Below are positions 1 through 13,642 of a DNA stretch of 64,000 bases, in pieces. Origin of the DNA: Meconema thalassinum (Eukaryota > Arthropoda > Insecta > Orthoptera > Tettigoniidae); contig OX336389.2 in NCBI GenBank assembly GCA_946902985.2, positions 126,949,572 through 127,013,571 of the forward strand, in the 5' to 3' direction. The notes below the pieces were generated by a model that made no database searches, was not told the origin of the DNA, and saw only the letters and a program-made list of their open reading frames with translations. The stretch's first letter is position 1, and the number at the start of each line of letters is the position of its first letter. The translations under genes and the position numbers were made by a program.

Positions 1-912
1 TAGCAAAGGGCACCTCAGTGTCATGTTTTATATCGCCGCCATCTTGGCTGAAACGTAATGGCGGCCACACGAATGTTCAAAGCTTAAATCAAATTACGAT
101 TAACCTAATCATCCGATCTCCACCAAATTCTGCAACTACATACCTTTATGGAGGGAGCAACATTTGACCAATCTAATAGGTCATTCGCCTAACAGTTTGA
201 GGATGGCGGCCATCTTTATGTCAAAATTGATTCCGCCTATTAATTCGAACACGGTGGAACCGAATGGAACGAAATTTGGTACAGAGGTAGCACTAGCAAA
301 GGGCACCTCAGTGTCATGTTTTATATCGCCGCCATCTTGACTGAAAAGTAATGGCGGCCACACGAATGTTCAAAGCTTAAATCAAATTACGATTAACCTA
401 ATAATCCGATCTCTACCAAATTTTGCAACTACATACCTTTATGGAGGGAGCATCCTTTGACCAATCTAGTAGGTCTTTCGCCTAATAGTTTGCGGATGGC
501 GGCCATCTTTGTGTCAGAATTGATTCCCCCTATTAATTCAAACACGGTGAAACCGAATGGAACGAAATTTGGTACAGAGATAGCACTAGCAAGGGGCATC
601 TCAGTGTCATGATTAATATAGCCGCCATATTGACAAAAACGTAATGGCGGCCACACAAATGTTTAAAGCTTAAATCAAATTAGGACTAACATAACCATCC
701 GATCTCTACCAAACTTTGCAACAACATACCTTTATGGAGGGAGCATCCTTTGACCAATCTAATAGGTCATTAGCCTAATAGTTTGCGGATGGTGGCCATC
801 TTTATGTCAAAATTGATTCCCCCTATTAATTCGAACACGGTAGAACCGAATGAACGAAATTTGGTACAGAGGCAGCACTAGCAAAGGGCACGTCATATTC
901 ATGTTTAATATC
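1..912. repeat. 293-bp tandem repeat, about three copies
   Basis: The landmark tagcaaaggg/tagcaagggg recurs at 1, 294, 587 and 879, giving a period of 293, 293 and 292 bp. Each unit carries 'gccgccatcttg', 'atggcggccac' and 'gaaatttggtaca' blocks. The same style of phrase (a gene-like 'gccgccat' block followed by a 'caaagtttca' block) occurs in the hairpin-ended repeats near 17.5-18.3 kb and 29.6-30.2 kb, so this is probably the internal tandem part of a related non-autonomous element. The left boundary is outside the window. Open frames inside it are by-products of the repeat. Confidence 0.85.
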
Positions 913-3430
913 CCTATAGCACGTTGTATTTCAAAGAGCTACTACAACCAACATTCAATCATACTCCTTGAAGAGGACAAAGAGTTATAACAATACCCAT
1001 GCATTTAGGAGAAAGTAGGCTATATGTTCTTTACTGAACATCTTGTTTTACTGTTACATGACCAAAATGTCATCAGCTGGTTTAAAAAATATGCCTCTCA
1101 ACCATATCGTACTCCTCAAATTTGGCAGTGTTTATTCATTTAAACATCTTTCCAAAATTTGGGATCGGCATTTCTAAACAAATTCGATAATCCACAAATA
1201 TCTTCGCAAAGTTGTCGTTGAACAAGCTAGTGTTCAAACACAATCGATGCCGAACACATTGGACGCCAAATAAAAATACCAGCTATATGCCCCCGAATCT
1301 CGCATAGCCACCACCTATATCCGCTGAGATGGAAAAGGATTGTAAGGATGTCGATAGCCAGCCAGATAAATCAACACTACCCCACTAGGTGAATGACTAG
1401 GAAACCCTCCACGCATACCGGTCATGCAATAACGCTACTAATTAGTTACACATTTACTAGAAATTAAATATCCATACCAAGATGGTAGGATGAGAATCTC
1501 GGATCTTGAGCGTGAACGATGAAGTTGAGACTAAGTGAATTCTAGTAACTAACTGGCAGTATTATCGCACGTCGATTGCGAAAAGAAAAGATGATCAGTT
1601 TCTATAAAAACGAGCAGGCTAACAAAAAATTGTGCTTGAAATTTATTTACTTAATATTTACAAAATATTAAATATTCCTAACACCAATAAAAATAAACTC
1701 AAATTGAAATTAAAATATTTCACACGGTAGATAGTCCTTCTATCTGTTAAATATACTTTTAGCAAAGTTTAAATTACACAAATGTAATTATTTAAAAATA
1801 ATAATTAAATGTTTTCCCTTTCTAGTCACCCTGTGACTCGATCACTTTAAGCAGTCTGATCGTAATCAGCTGTTCATCAAATAAAATGTAATTAACAATA
1901 CAATGTCCTACATTATACACTTATTTACTTTAAAAACGTGAACGTAATAAAATAAAATTATTATAGTAATTAAAATGTTTAAATATTTACATAAGTTGCA
2001 ATTACCATGTCCAGCACGGTATTTAAAAACATATATATAAGATCTTGCGCGATCTGACAATCTTATTTCGCTGCTGTTTCTTTAAACAGTTCTTCGAACA
2101 TTTGTTCACAAAACAATGTAATTTTAGGTATACTCTGGTTACTTGTCACAATAAATAAAGCTCTGGTATCGAACAATTAAGTTAAATACAGCTCTTAAAT
2201 GTCGTATCAATGAATAAAATGCAATAGACTTAAAGAACAACACAGAACTACTCATATACTCTTAATAAACTTCGTGGATATCGTAATAACACTTTCTGAC
2301 ATGTACAACATAAATATCAACCCTAATGTCAGTTACCTTTTAAACATACTGTATCAAATCTTGCTCCCAATGGAAATACATATTTTCCTTTCGTAATACG
2401 GTGAACAACTTCTTATAACAGCGTCTGCTACGCTCCCAAACTTGACATACTCCTTTCCTCTCCTCTTAACAACAATCTCAATAATAATGCACGGTATTCC
2501 TTCATTAAAAAAAACATCTTGCTACAAACGTGTAGATGAATCAGTGACTCTACTAGGTAAACACACAACTGTAAAATACTGTTCATAGTGCATTCCTATC
2601 CACCTCTACTCTAAATTAATTATCCTCGTGCTCTTTCAATAACAATTACATATTTGTTCACTTCAGTTCACTTTGTACAATATTCCTCTAACTTCAAATA
2701 ACGTATTTCGTTAACAAACTTTCATAACATACTATATTCCACGTTACAATAAAATATAATCATTAATAAACCGTAGTTCGCTCGTCTTTACTGTTAATAA
2801 CAATAATACATATCCTCCCGTTTCTGGTGTACATTTAATGAATTAAATGTTCATATTTACATTTGTTTCATATCATACAAGACCTCAGGTAGATCTACAA
2901 ATCTCCTGGTCTGTGGTTTCGTTATAGCAATTCTTCCAATAAAATTGTTGCTAATTATAGGCATCATTTGACCTCTATTGTCAACAATATGATCCTATTT
3001 CATAGTTTAAATCCGTTATAACAATTGTCAATGACTACATCAATGTCATATTACAGTAACATTCCGCAATTGGAATTGTTCTACTCCAATAATATTATTA
3101 ATAAATGTTTTATTTATGTTCAGACACAATAAAATGTTTAAAACAGTGCTTCAGCATTCTACAATAATGCTTTCTCTTAATAGTAATGCAATCTAGCCAT
3201 ATAGATGCATTCTGTCGCTTGTTACGCATTTTTAGCGACCGAAGCATTCCCTTCATAAAACAGTTTAAAAGTGAGCATATTAAAACGTTTCCTTCCAAAA
3301 TATAAAAAAACGGAATATCTAAAATCTAATACAAATGAAATTACGTCTAAAACGACACACGTTGACGTATAAAAAAATTACAGTGAAATCTCTAAAATTG
3401 ACAACATAAAAGCATGGGTTATGAATAAGA
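913..3430. other. Unassigned AT-rich, G-poor stretch
   Basis: No gene, RNA or classified repeat was recognised. From about 1600 to 3400 the plus strand is strikingly poor in G. A TATA-like string near 2031 and an AATAAA-type signal near 2151 are present but unsupported. The skew could mark the downstream half of a minus-strand LTR or leader, but no second copy was found in the window. Confidence 0.4.
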
Positions 3431-5560
3431 AAATCTACTTATGAAATTGGTCACTCCTGAAATACTATCAATACCGGTACTACAAAAAAAACTACTAAGA
3501 TCTTGGAACATTCAATTTTCTACCTTTCTGATGATCTGCCGTCGTGATACCTGGTCCGATATACTCGATGTTCGTTTCTCGGGACGGCGCGTGCATGTCG
3601 TCTGCCTCGAAGCGAGTTCCAGTTAGGAGCGTGGCGGTCAGCTGTTCTGCGTCCTCCCTTGTCGTGCGGCAAACACCTGGACTGCTTCCTCGTCTCCCTG
3701 GTAACGTCATCTCTTCTTGCTTCGGGACTTTCAGTCTCACAACTCGAACTTGGGACAAACGAACCCCTCTGTCCGTCTTCGTCGTGTAGCATTTCATCAT
3801 CCATGTAGATTTGAACGTCTCTGGTTGACATCTCTCCAAGTTGGTGGTGGACATTTGAATCCTAGTGTTGAAAGTAAATTCAGAATACTGCATGTATACT
3901 GAGCAGTTGTAGAATCATCGATCCATAGTCGTCAAGATCACTCTGAATTCCCTCTCCATAATGTAGACTAACCTCCTTCCATAATTTAGTAGTTCATGGC
4001 TATCTTCTTAACAATAGTCGAATATGAACATCCCCCTGACTCAAGGACGTTATTATCATCGTAGATATAAGATATATAAGATATAAAGAAGATATATTGC
4101 TGCAATGTAGTAGCTGTTGAATGCAATGCTACTAGTCGTAATTCCGTTGAAATGTGAAACTGTAGAAGCAAAGTCTTCTTCCAATAAACGTAGTGTTATA
4201 ATAATGCTTCTCCCTGTTGCAAACTAGTGCGTTTTATAATTTGTCGGCTTCTACTTTCCTTCCTCGGCAATAGCTGTGTCTCCACACGGTCCAATCTAGT
4301 CTCCCGACCGTACTTTCAATATCGTATAGAGCTCTTCTGGGACGCGCTGCAATATAATGTAGGTCTGCTCTCTTCAAGTAGCTAAGTAGGAGTCATTTTT
4401 GCGCTCTCGACAATGGTGCGCGAGGCAGACTAGAATGACTTTCTAGCCTCGCACCAAGTCCTATTAAACTGACTTTAGCACATATTTTCTCTCCTGCCCA
4501 TAAATTTATAATTCTGTTGTGATAATTAAATTTCATTTTCTCTTCTGCATCTGTAGAAGTGCTAATATCGCTTTATATAAGCAAATTTAATATAATAGCA
4601 ATTCCCACAAAAATTTTGTGAGCCCGTCTGATTGGCTATTGAGTTATCACGAAAAAACTCTTGGTTATAGCCTCTTATCATCGGGTCGTGTGCATATTTT
4701 TTTTATTGTCACCTCGGCCAACCAAAACTTGTCTTTAGCTTGCTAACATGAAGCCTTGGTCATATTGTAGTGTCGAAAGATCAGACTCCCCTTGGTTAAA
4801 TTATCATTCACTGAAATGTTCCCAAATTTAATTATTTCAAAATACTCCAAAATTTTCCAAAAAGTTATCAATATTCTTTATTCACTTTCGAAAATGCATA
4901 TGTGAATAAAATATTGTTCCACTTTCAAATTCCATTTATTTCACCTTCATGGTTCACACGTCGGTTCGATCCTCGACTCAGTCAAAGGCTGAAGCTGGGC
5001 TGAATTCGAGTTCAGTACCAATTGTTGCATCTAAAGCAGGCTAAACTCTTACTAGCAAAATGCCGAATAAAAGTTTAGAACAGAGGAAGACCTCAAACCT
5101 AACTTGAACAAAACCAAACTTTGAAGCCAGAGAGAAATCTCTACAGGTAGGAAGCTGGCGGAGCGAGCTATACTTGCATTAGTAATTCCCTAGAATTAGC
5201 TGGATAGCTAAGAGAAACATTGTAAATGTTGTTAATCGAAGTTTTGTTTTAAACGCAACAAGTGATGAAGTTTCTAATAGCTTGGTCATTAAGTGATTTG
5301 CCCTTTTCTTTGAGTTTGGAACAATTCGAAAAGAAGGGAAAATAAGGTCCTGCCTAACGGTTTTTCTAGCAAGAGAGATAGAAAACAATTAATAATGTGT
5401 TTATTTAACAAATATGTAAGTGAAATGTGGAAAACACTTAAGATCACAGATCTTAATTTTTTTTAGTTAAGATCAACTTTTTGGTTTACAAATTCGTGGT
5501 CTCAGACCTGTAATATTTAGAAATCTACAATTGACAAATAATTTTAAACGATTTAAATGG
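3431..5560. other. Unassigned region, GC-richer segment 3500-4480
   Basis: No family was recognised. The minus strand has overlapping open frames of 132 residues (3893-3495) and 103 residues (3831-3520) without recognisable domains, and a possible splice donor (aaag/gtagaa) near 3525 on the minus strand. The arrangement (GC-richer block followed on the minus strand by an AT-rich tract) resembles the long LTRs at 53-62 kb in layout only. The stretch 4480-5560 shows nothing identifiable. Confidence 0.3.
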
Positions 5561-6586
5561 TTTCGAACCTGTTACTGTACCCGATAATCCGGAAAGGATC
5601 CTGTTGGAATATCCATTGCCCCCGCTGGATTGCCTATTTCTAACTGCACCGGCAAATACTACATTAGAAATCGCTTCCAACATGGTCTTTAGGGATTTAC
5701 AGACAGCAGTTACCAGAATATTGTGGATCAACAACCAACTACACGGGGCACTCACCTTTACTTACCTCGGGGACTGGGAACTCAGCTCCACCTACACTAC
5801 ATCCACAATATTCTTCACTTTATATTTAAAATGAATCACACTCCAACAACAATGGAAAACAATCTGAACAAATTTATTAACAAAAGGTAAACTAATCTAC
5901 TATAAACCAATAACAATAAACGAATTCAACAATAGACATTAAAATTAAAAACACGCAATCATTCACACCTCCTTTCAACTCTACATCTTACTACAATGCT
6001 GTATTAAAAATTACGAGTATAAATCTTGGCTTGGTTTTAGGCCTACACAGCGTAAAAATAAAAACGTTTAGTGAAGCCACTCAATGGCATTCCAGACACA
6101 TGGTTTCATTCACAAGCTTGCGTTGTAGAACGCACGTGCAGTAACATCGTTTCATCAATGAAATATCGGCACCACGCCAAACTCGAAACTGGTTTATACA
6201 ATAAATACAAGGCTGTGAGTCTACACCTGTTTATATTATGTCATTGCTCTCCACTGCTAACGGTGAATCATGCTCGCTAGTTCACAGAGACTGCTTGTGT
6301 GTGCATTTATAAAACACGTAAAAATTAACATTTAGATCTTACAAAAGTTCACATAACTACTTTGTTTCTTAAACAATCATACTAAAAAATTTTATACACA
6401 CTTTCATTCGCACACCGTAATTGTTCTAGACCAATCCGGTTCCACATTTGCCCTTAACAATGAATAATCATTCACACCAAAAACATCCGCTCATAAACAC
6501 ACACTGTTCCAAAACAATTGATTAATGAAACCTATTAAATTATTTAACTAATTAAATCATTTCCACAAAAATTATTTACATTTAAT
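5561..6586. other. Unassigned region
   Basis: A moderately GC-rich block at 5580-5800 carries a minus-strand open frame (5755-5525) and, on the minus strand, a good splice-donor string (gag/gtaagt) near 5775. From 5830 onward the sequence is again AT-rich and G-poor on the plus strand. No protein family was recognised. Confidence 0.3.
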
Positions 6587-6604
6587 ATGTTTATAATAAT
6601 ATCC

Positions 6605-6975
6605 GACCGACAGTAGTGGCTACGCTGGCTAAAGCTCAGCATTAGGTCATGGGGCCAAGCTCTCTGCTGACTCGGTAGACGCGTGGGTTCGAGCCCCACC
6701 GTCGGCAGTCCTTGAAATGGTTTTCCGTGGTTTCCCATTGTCAACACCAGGCAAATGCTGGGACGGTACCTTCTGACAGGCCACGGCCGCTTCCTTCCAC
6801 ATCCTTGCCCAGTTTCATTCACCATCATTCATTTCATCTCTCATTAACTCCTCTCATGAGGTTGGCGTCAGGAAGGGCATCCGGCCGTAAAAATCATCGC
6901 CACAAAGACTTCCATCGCATCTCATCCCCGACCCCGTTGGAAAAACGGGAATAATAAAGGGTAGACATACATACA
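6605..6975 (+). mobile_element. tRNA-derived SINE with 18-bp target-site duplication
   Basis: The body is flanked by an exact 18-bp duplication, atgtttataataatatcc, at 6587-6604 and 6976-6993. The 5' part is tRNA-like, with a box B (gggttcgagcccc) near 6684. It is followed by the central module seen in most SINEs here (tggttttccgtggtttccc, then caaatgctgggacggtacc). The 3' part contains ggcgtcaggaagggcatccg, a phrase I associate from memory with RTE-type LINE tails, and ends in an acatac simple repeat. Such elements are transcribed by RNA polymerase III and mobilised in trans by LINE reverse transcriptase. Confidence 0.9.
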
Positions 6976-6993
6976 ATGTTTATAATAATATCC

Positions 6994-9900
6994 ATTATCT
7001 AGTATTGCTACAGCGACACTTTCGAGATTCTAACTTCTCGGTTACAATATAATTCTTAACTAAATATATACACTGGTTTTTCACATAACCATCCTTCTCT
7101 AACGTTCTGTAGTTTAATATACTGCATACACATCGTCTTATATAGGTTTCATTACAATATCGGTATAATACAGTCGACTAATTAAGGTAAACTGTACGTA
7201 ATTACATAACTTTGGGTTTAATAAAATTTAATAATTGTATTATAGACGTGAGTAGACACTTTCTCAAGTTGCTTTTCCGCTGAAACCATCCTGTTAACAC
7301 TGCTAAATCGTTTATTCACAAGAACTGAACTACTTGTATACAACGGCTTTTATCATGATACATGCCTTTTATCAAAGAACAACAATACTTTGACTTCCTT
7401 AAAATGCGGAATTCCCTCGCCTGAGCACTCCATAGCTCTACAAATCCTCATATAACAGTATATATGGCATAAACAACTATCATCTACTATGTTAAACAAT
7501 AACCAAAAGGGATTAATTGTTATTAACATATCTTATGTAGGAACTTCTCTCAAATACTGGCATGACCCTCAGTATCATTGCACATGACTACTGGACTACA
7601 ATTATACATGCGTAAGTTCTTCAAACGAAACTTACAATTGTAATGAACGATATTAGACAGTCGTGATTAACCTCCTAAAGTTTACTCCACAACAAGATAA
7701 TTAACTGTTAACTCGTCTGTCGCAAATACATGTAATAAAAATAATACTCCTGTCTCATCTCACTTGTCAATCTTTAAATTGTTTATCATTGTAATATCAT
7801 GTCGACAAAATGACTTGATGTTACACAAATAGGATAAAATAACACAAATGTTATTTATGGTGTCAGATAGAATTCAATCCTGACCGGGATAAACTAGCTT
7901 TGAATTCCTAGCCAAAGATTTGAATAATCTTCTATCAAAAGGTATTTCCTCTAACATATTAAATGAACAAAGCTCTTAGCTTTACAAATAATAAATAAGG
8001 TTTGTCTACGTCGTAAAGTTTTTCCACTCTACACAAAGAATGTTCATAGGGATAAAGACTTCGGTCTTATCAAACGACTAGTATTTCTTAGATCGTCGAC
8101 AGTTTATGTACAATAATGATATAACAATATCATTCAATGTTTCTTCTTTTCTTGAAGTTATATGTTGTTACATTAAAGTGCTCAAATTAAATTTAATAAG
8201 AATTTAATTTGAAGCTATGACACTATGTCAGAATACTAGGTTTAAATGAAAATATTAAAATTCGAGAGTCGAAACGACTAGTCTCCTATGAGGCAATATG
8301 ATTCCTCAAACAAAAATTTTTAATGTCAGATCCACAACTGATCCGTAGAATAAAATTGAAAAATAGATGAAATGCTATCACCTTCTAAATAATCTTGAAG
8401 TATAAAAATCTCAACACACATCTGAAGTGTAAAATACATAAAAGCACTGAAATACATGAAATGTGAAAATATAGAAATATGGAATAGGATAGCCGAAAAT
8501 ATGGAATAAGATCGCTGGCTCAGAATGTTACTAATCAAGCTCTATATAACAATGAGATACACTAATACCTTATTTGGACGAAAACTTGAAGATCAATGTA
8601 AGTATTCCCACAATACTTTAGATGTTTCCTCAGTACAAGACACTGAGATGGATCTGGATTCGAACCTCGGATCTGCGATCTCAGAGATAAGAAAGGTCTC
8701 TCTCTGGAATTCACCAACATTCGCCTGGGTTCGAACGACATCCTTCTGGCAAATTCTTCTGTGTTGCTGGGCTACCCTAGCATCTTGACAAATCTCTTCT
8801 GTAAAGACTTCATTCTCCGTCGTAAATATGGATCAGCTTCATCATTGGAATATAATTATGGAACTGTTCATAAAAATGGTGAATGAAATATTTCCATTGC
8901 TAATTGATGTTATATTAGTGTTCGTAGACTGACGAAAATGCACAAGATGGACCCGTACACTACGTCTGTATTCAAGAATACGTTGTCTAACGAAGCTCCA
9001 TCGTTGTATCTTAACTCCTGTTATTGAATATGTCTCTGGCGCATGACTATCTAGTTCATCATATCAACAATGTTAATTATACTGAATGATAATGTTTGAA
9101 GAATAATAATAGTCATTCTGTTAATGTTTATGTGTTGCGCCAATATTAAAAGTTCTCCGCCACTGTTCACTTGAACTGCGTTCGTCAACTTCACGTTGCA
9201 ATTTATAATGATATTCAGCTTTGTTTCCGACACATTTGGAAATCTAACTTGATAGGCTTATATTGTCGAACCGGTGAATATTAAAGCACTCGACTTTTCA
9301 CAATATATAGTAGGCAACCTGTTCTTGATAAATGTTCACTTATTTAACTTCAAACACCACAATTAACTTCAAATCTCAATCATATAAGAGATATAATCAA
9401 TACAATGCTCCTCGCAACTTCACGTAGAATGGAAGTGCGGTGATCTCTACCGTTCCACCTAGCTATCCTCGCATCTCCACAAGTCGACAGTCGTCGCACT
9501 CGGACTAAGCTTTGGGATCTCCGTTAACCCAGTAAAAACGCTTCCTCACTCTTCAAAGTCTGCTGGAATTAGAACCTCGATCCTTGGATCTCCCTCTCCA
9601 AGTCAAATTTTTGGCGGCCATATCAATCTCCCACCATAATTTTAGCGCGTAGATTACTAATGCTTATTACTGCGTAAATTAACCGATCTGTGGTTTTTAA
9701 ATTATCAGAAATATTTTCTCTTAATATTCTCTTCATTACCAAATAAGAGAATCTTCTTCTAAGGGCCTAAATACATAATTTCATCATATTGTGTAATTAA
9801 AGTTGATCCCGTCTTCAATAAGACCTGTTCTCATTGGCTCTGGGCTGGGATCCAATAGCATAATTTATAACAATATTTATAATATTAATCTCCGTACTCG

Positions 9901-10090
9901 CTGTTGCTATGCTAAATATAGCCTTCTAGAAGCGTCTATTGTGCAATATATCACGTGATCGGGCTCTCCCACAGTCTCGAGCTTGTAACACTACACTCTT
10001 GTGTCACACTTCCAGAAATTATATTTGCTAGTTAAATTTTATCATGGGGACGGATAATACTCTCATTTTGTCCTTAAATAATTCAATTTA
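6994..10090. other. Unassigned AT-rich region
   Basis: No gene or classified repeat was recognised. The plus strand is G-poor until about 8300. From 8640 to 10020 the sequence is GC-richer; read on the minus strand it has the look of a promoter/leader block feeding into the AT-rich part, which would fit a minus-strand LTR of an unknown element. No terminal repeats or flanking duplications could be found, so it is left unclassified. Confidence 0.3.
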
Positions 10091-12024
10091 CGGGGGCATT
10101 ACGAACACTAAAAACCTTACAAGAGTTTTAAAAGTGTGTATACAATAGGAAGTTTAACGCATATAATGATAATGGTAAATGAATTACAATTTTGATTAAC
10201 ATTACGTAGTATTTTTGTTTGTTTTATGACCAAATACTTAGAAAATTCCCCTGTTTTAAGCGAAAGGGCTATGGATTCCTGAACAAGCAAGATAAGAGAA
10301 AAAAGAGATTAATACGAGGTTTCTATAAGCTTTGTTATTGACGCAGAATTGAACATGTGTTAGATTCAAATAGGGCAGGTCACCTTTGTGAAACCTGGAT
10401 TAAACAAATTAGATGAACATTTAACAATTAGAAAATTAGAGTTTCATGATTACAACAGGAAAAAATACGTTTTAAAACGTGGATTATAACCACGGTTATT
10501 TTTACAGAGTGAATAAGTTGTACATGGAGCAAATAGGGAGGGCGCTTAATGTTAAGCGAGGCCTCATAGAAGAATAACTAGTTAAATACACTAAATTGTT
10601 AGTAAAAAGGGATCGGGAGAATAGGAATGGTAGGATAGAATCCTGGCCAGTTTTGTTGATACGACCGAATCGCGACGCGGTAGATTGTTGAGCGGACACT
10701 GTTTTTGCACTAAAGTTTGTTGATAGATTGTAAATTTTCACTATTGCGGTAGAATGAGTTCATTATGTGACACTTTGACGGGTTTTAGCAGTATATAGTC
10801 TTGAGATTGCAGTTTATGAATTCACGGAGTTTGACTTGAATAGGTTTATTGCGTTAGAGAGATGTTGGACTGCAGTTAATAGTTCTGTTTCACTGAAAGT
10901 TGCGGAAATTTTTACAGTATTGAGTATAGTTCATCACGGTTGATAGTTTATTTTGAATGGAAAGCTCCAGAACTGTAGTGACAGTTTAAAGGGGCAAGTA
11001 GACATCCCGCGAAGGTAGATAAGTTAAGTTTTAGACAGCTGTTAATTTTACACGGATCTCTCGTTGAGGGAAAGTATTCCCATACTTAGTTCAAGAAATG
11101 CTAAATTTCATGACTAGTAGAAAGCCTGGTTGGCCAAGAAAAACAGTTCCCACGTGGGGCAGATATTGCACAATTTTGTGAAATCCCAACACTGCCTATA
11201 ACTTTCAGTAAAAGCATTCAAAATGTTGATTAAAACCCTCTAAAATGGTTAAAATCGTTTAAGATTTGTACTTAACTTTCCATGGTGGTTTTGAAGATAG
11301 AAGCCTCCTTCGACCGTTGCAAGAAGAATTCAGACATGGCGTCGATTTTAAATATTCCTCATTTGGGGAGGAGGAGATCCTCTGAGAGGAGACTACACTG
11401 TTCACTCGAAGGTCCGGACGAGAAGTGGGGACTAGCCGTGAAGCTCACGTGGGAGCCAGGGAGGCGAGGGGGAAGGAGAAAGAAACATACGAAGCTAAAC
11501 ACTATAGGAAACATTAGGGCACAAAATTTTCAACACAATGGAAATTCTATACATCAATTAATATCTTCATATCTTCTGCTTGACTGGTGTTTAAATACTC
11601 TTGAGATTGATGAATCCAAAACTTGTGTAGGTTGCCACGTGGAGCGCCGTTACATTTCAGAGAATACAACTGAAACAAACTTATACAGATATGAATATAC
11701 ATACAAAGAAAAGGGGAATACAAATGAGGGGTCCCTGTTGGTGTCTGCGAGAGAAAATAAAAGAAACTATTGAAAAAGAAAAGCAAAGAGCAGCAAGAGC
11801 AAACTCTAACTAAACGTGTATTCCAAGAATACACCAACAATGAAGTGCGGGTGTGAGTAGCAGGTTGTGCGTGTTGCGTTGAGCCCTTCCCTTAGCTTAC
11901 ATACCAGTGTATTTGACTGTGTATCTGATAAACTATGCTATCGTGATGTCTGCATTAGTGCTTGTGGCTTAGGGACGAATGTGTCAGGTCATCTTAATTA
12001 ATTTATGTATCTCCCAAAGGTGAC
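10091..12024. other. Unassigned region with one isolated open frame
   Basis: The longest frame (11282-11773, plus, 163 residues) has no recognisable domain, is basic and low in conserved features, and is interrupted by no better alternative. I do not call it a gene. A degraded copy of the 3' part of the local SINE type, in reverse orientation, may lie at 11870-11985. Otherwise nothing could be identified. Confidence 0.3.
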
Positions 12025-12420
12025 ATAGTGCTGTTGTTGATTCATTTAGGGGTTTGCAACATCTAGGTTATGTATCCCCGTTTACTTGGGTGTGTGTGGA
12101 ATTTGTCTGATAATCTATGTTAATGTGATGGCTGTAATAGTATGTACAATTGTAAGTTGAGTTATTATTGGATAGGAGGTGGCCGTAGTCTTAAGTTAGG
12201 AACCATTCCAGCTTTTGTCTGGGACAAAAGTAGGAAACCACGGAAAACCACTTCGAGGGTGACTGAGGTAGGAATCGAATCTACCACTTCTCAGTAAAAC
12301 CTCACGGGGTTAAGCCCTTAGACCATAATTGAATTTCTTGGCAGAGCTGAGAATAAAACCCGGCTTCAAGAGTGACAGCCAAGATGCTGGCCAGTGCAAC
12401 ACGTGGTGGTCAGTTGAAGT
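12025..12420 (-). mobile_element. tRNA-derived SINE, reverse orientation
   Basis: Reading the minus strand, the tRNA-like head lies near 12420-12330 and is degenerate. The shared central module (tggttttccgtggtttcc) follows near 12250, and the 3' tail with a Cacccaagtaaac-like block and 'cccctaaatgaatcaacaac' lies at 12030-12110. It is a member of the same superfamily as the copies at 18.4, 21.0, 35.6 and 44.5 kb. No clean flanking duplication was found. Confidence 0.8.
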
Positions 12421-12665
12421 GAGGAATGACTGAAAAATAATTCCTTCTATTTCGATTGTGACTTTCTTGCCAGTGGTCTTAGGAGGCAGGGTTCAACCCG
12501 TTCCAAACTAAACAAGATCCTCTTCAGTGAGTCAACACGTTCGATGTAGCCACCAGCGCTGTGTCCAACGTGTTTCCAGTGATGCGGAAACCGTTGGATC
12601 CTGTTGGCTCGGCCTAATTTGATGGTGGTGCAACTTAGCTGTCAGTTGACTGATGAACATCTTTA
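12421..12665. other. Short unassigned spacer
   Basis: Nothing identifiable lies between the SINE and the TIR element. Confidence 0.3.
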
Positions 12666-13455
12666 AAGGTCTATTTACACTTATCAGTGGCGTAACCGTG
12701 ATGTGACCGGCACGAGCTTCTACCGGTGTGAGCCTGAAAATATTCTTCCATGATAATGAGTGATGTTGTTCACACTCGACCGGCACCTGGCCGTGACAAT
12801 CAGTGCTCTGACCGTCGCCGTACCGTGACAATCAGTGCTCTAACCGTCGCCGTACCGTGTCAAGCAGTGCTCTAACCGTCGCCGTACCGTGACAATCAGT
12901 GCTCTAACCGTCGCCGTACCGTGACAGTCAGTGCTCTGACCGTCGCCGTACCGTGACAATCAGTGCTCTAACCGTCGCCGTACCGTGACAGTCAGGTTAG
13001 TCCCCAACGATATTTTTCTCATTTCACGGCCGTGTCTCTGGCTCATTTCAAAGTTTCATATAGATGAATGATGAAAACCTTATTGAACAATTGCCCAATT
13101 ATCCTGTGCTGTATCATCTGTCCAACCCTAAGTACATGGACACGGATTTTATGAATAATATATGGAGTATAAATATTAAGAGTAGCAAATTCCCCTTCTG
13201 TTCTTCTCTTTTTTCCAGGCATGATGAACCCACTTCCGTTTTCTCACTTGTTGCTCCTCCACTTCATCCAAAAATTGAGCAATCATCTATAAATCAGCCT
13301 CTGCGAGTTTCGCTATTTTCCGTGGTATAGAAAACACTGCCTGATGCCGATCATGCCACGTTTAAGTGTGAATAGACATCACTGTGAGTTCACGGCCGGC
13401 GGATCACGTGCCGGTAACGGCATGGTTACGCCACTGCTAAGTGTGAATAGACCTT
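12666..13455. mobile_element. Non-autonomous TIR DNA transposon with internal minisatellite
   Basis: The ends are inverted copies of each other over about 50 bp: aaggtctatttacactta at 12666 and its complement ending at 13455 (aagtgtgaatagacctt). The two arms then share cagtggcgtaacc and accggcacg. A second, shorter copy of the 'gtgtgaatagac' motif lies inside the right arm near 13365. The interior contains the 32-bp array at 12791-12995. No transposase is present. I could not find a convincing target-site duplication, so the superfamily is undecided. Confidence 0.7.
12791..12995. repeat. 32-bp minisatellite, six units
   Basis: Units beginning ccgtgacaat start at 12791, 12823, 12855, 12887, 12919 and 12951, with a partial unit at 12983, so the period is exactly 32 bp. 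Each unit contains cagtgctctaaccgtcgccg. The motif echoes the 'accgtgatgtgaccggcac' of the element's own left arm, suggesting that the array grew from the terminal sequence. Confidence 0.95.
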
Positions 13456-13642
13456 CAGTGTGAGGTGATACATTCATCTCAGGGATTAGATTGAAGTGGC
13501 AGGGACTTAAATTAGGAGAGTATGGTGGCTGAGGGCTGTAGACCATTTCCCATCCCCAACGATTAAATAATCCAGACAGCTCCTGATGTACTGTATGAGA
13601 TTCAGCACTGTCAACCGATCCATTCGTAAGATTGAGACATTA

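Noticed and set aside
11282..11773. 163-residue plus-strand open frame
   Set aside because: No recognisable domain, no neighbouring exon evidence, and surrounded by unassigned repeat-like DNA. Length alone is not enough.
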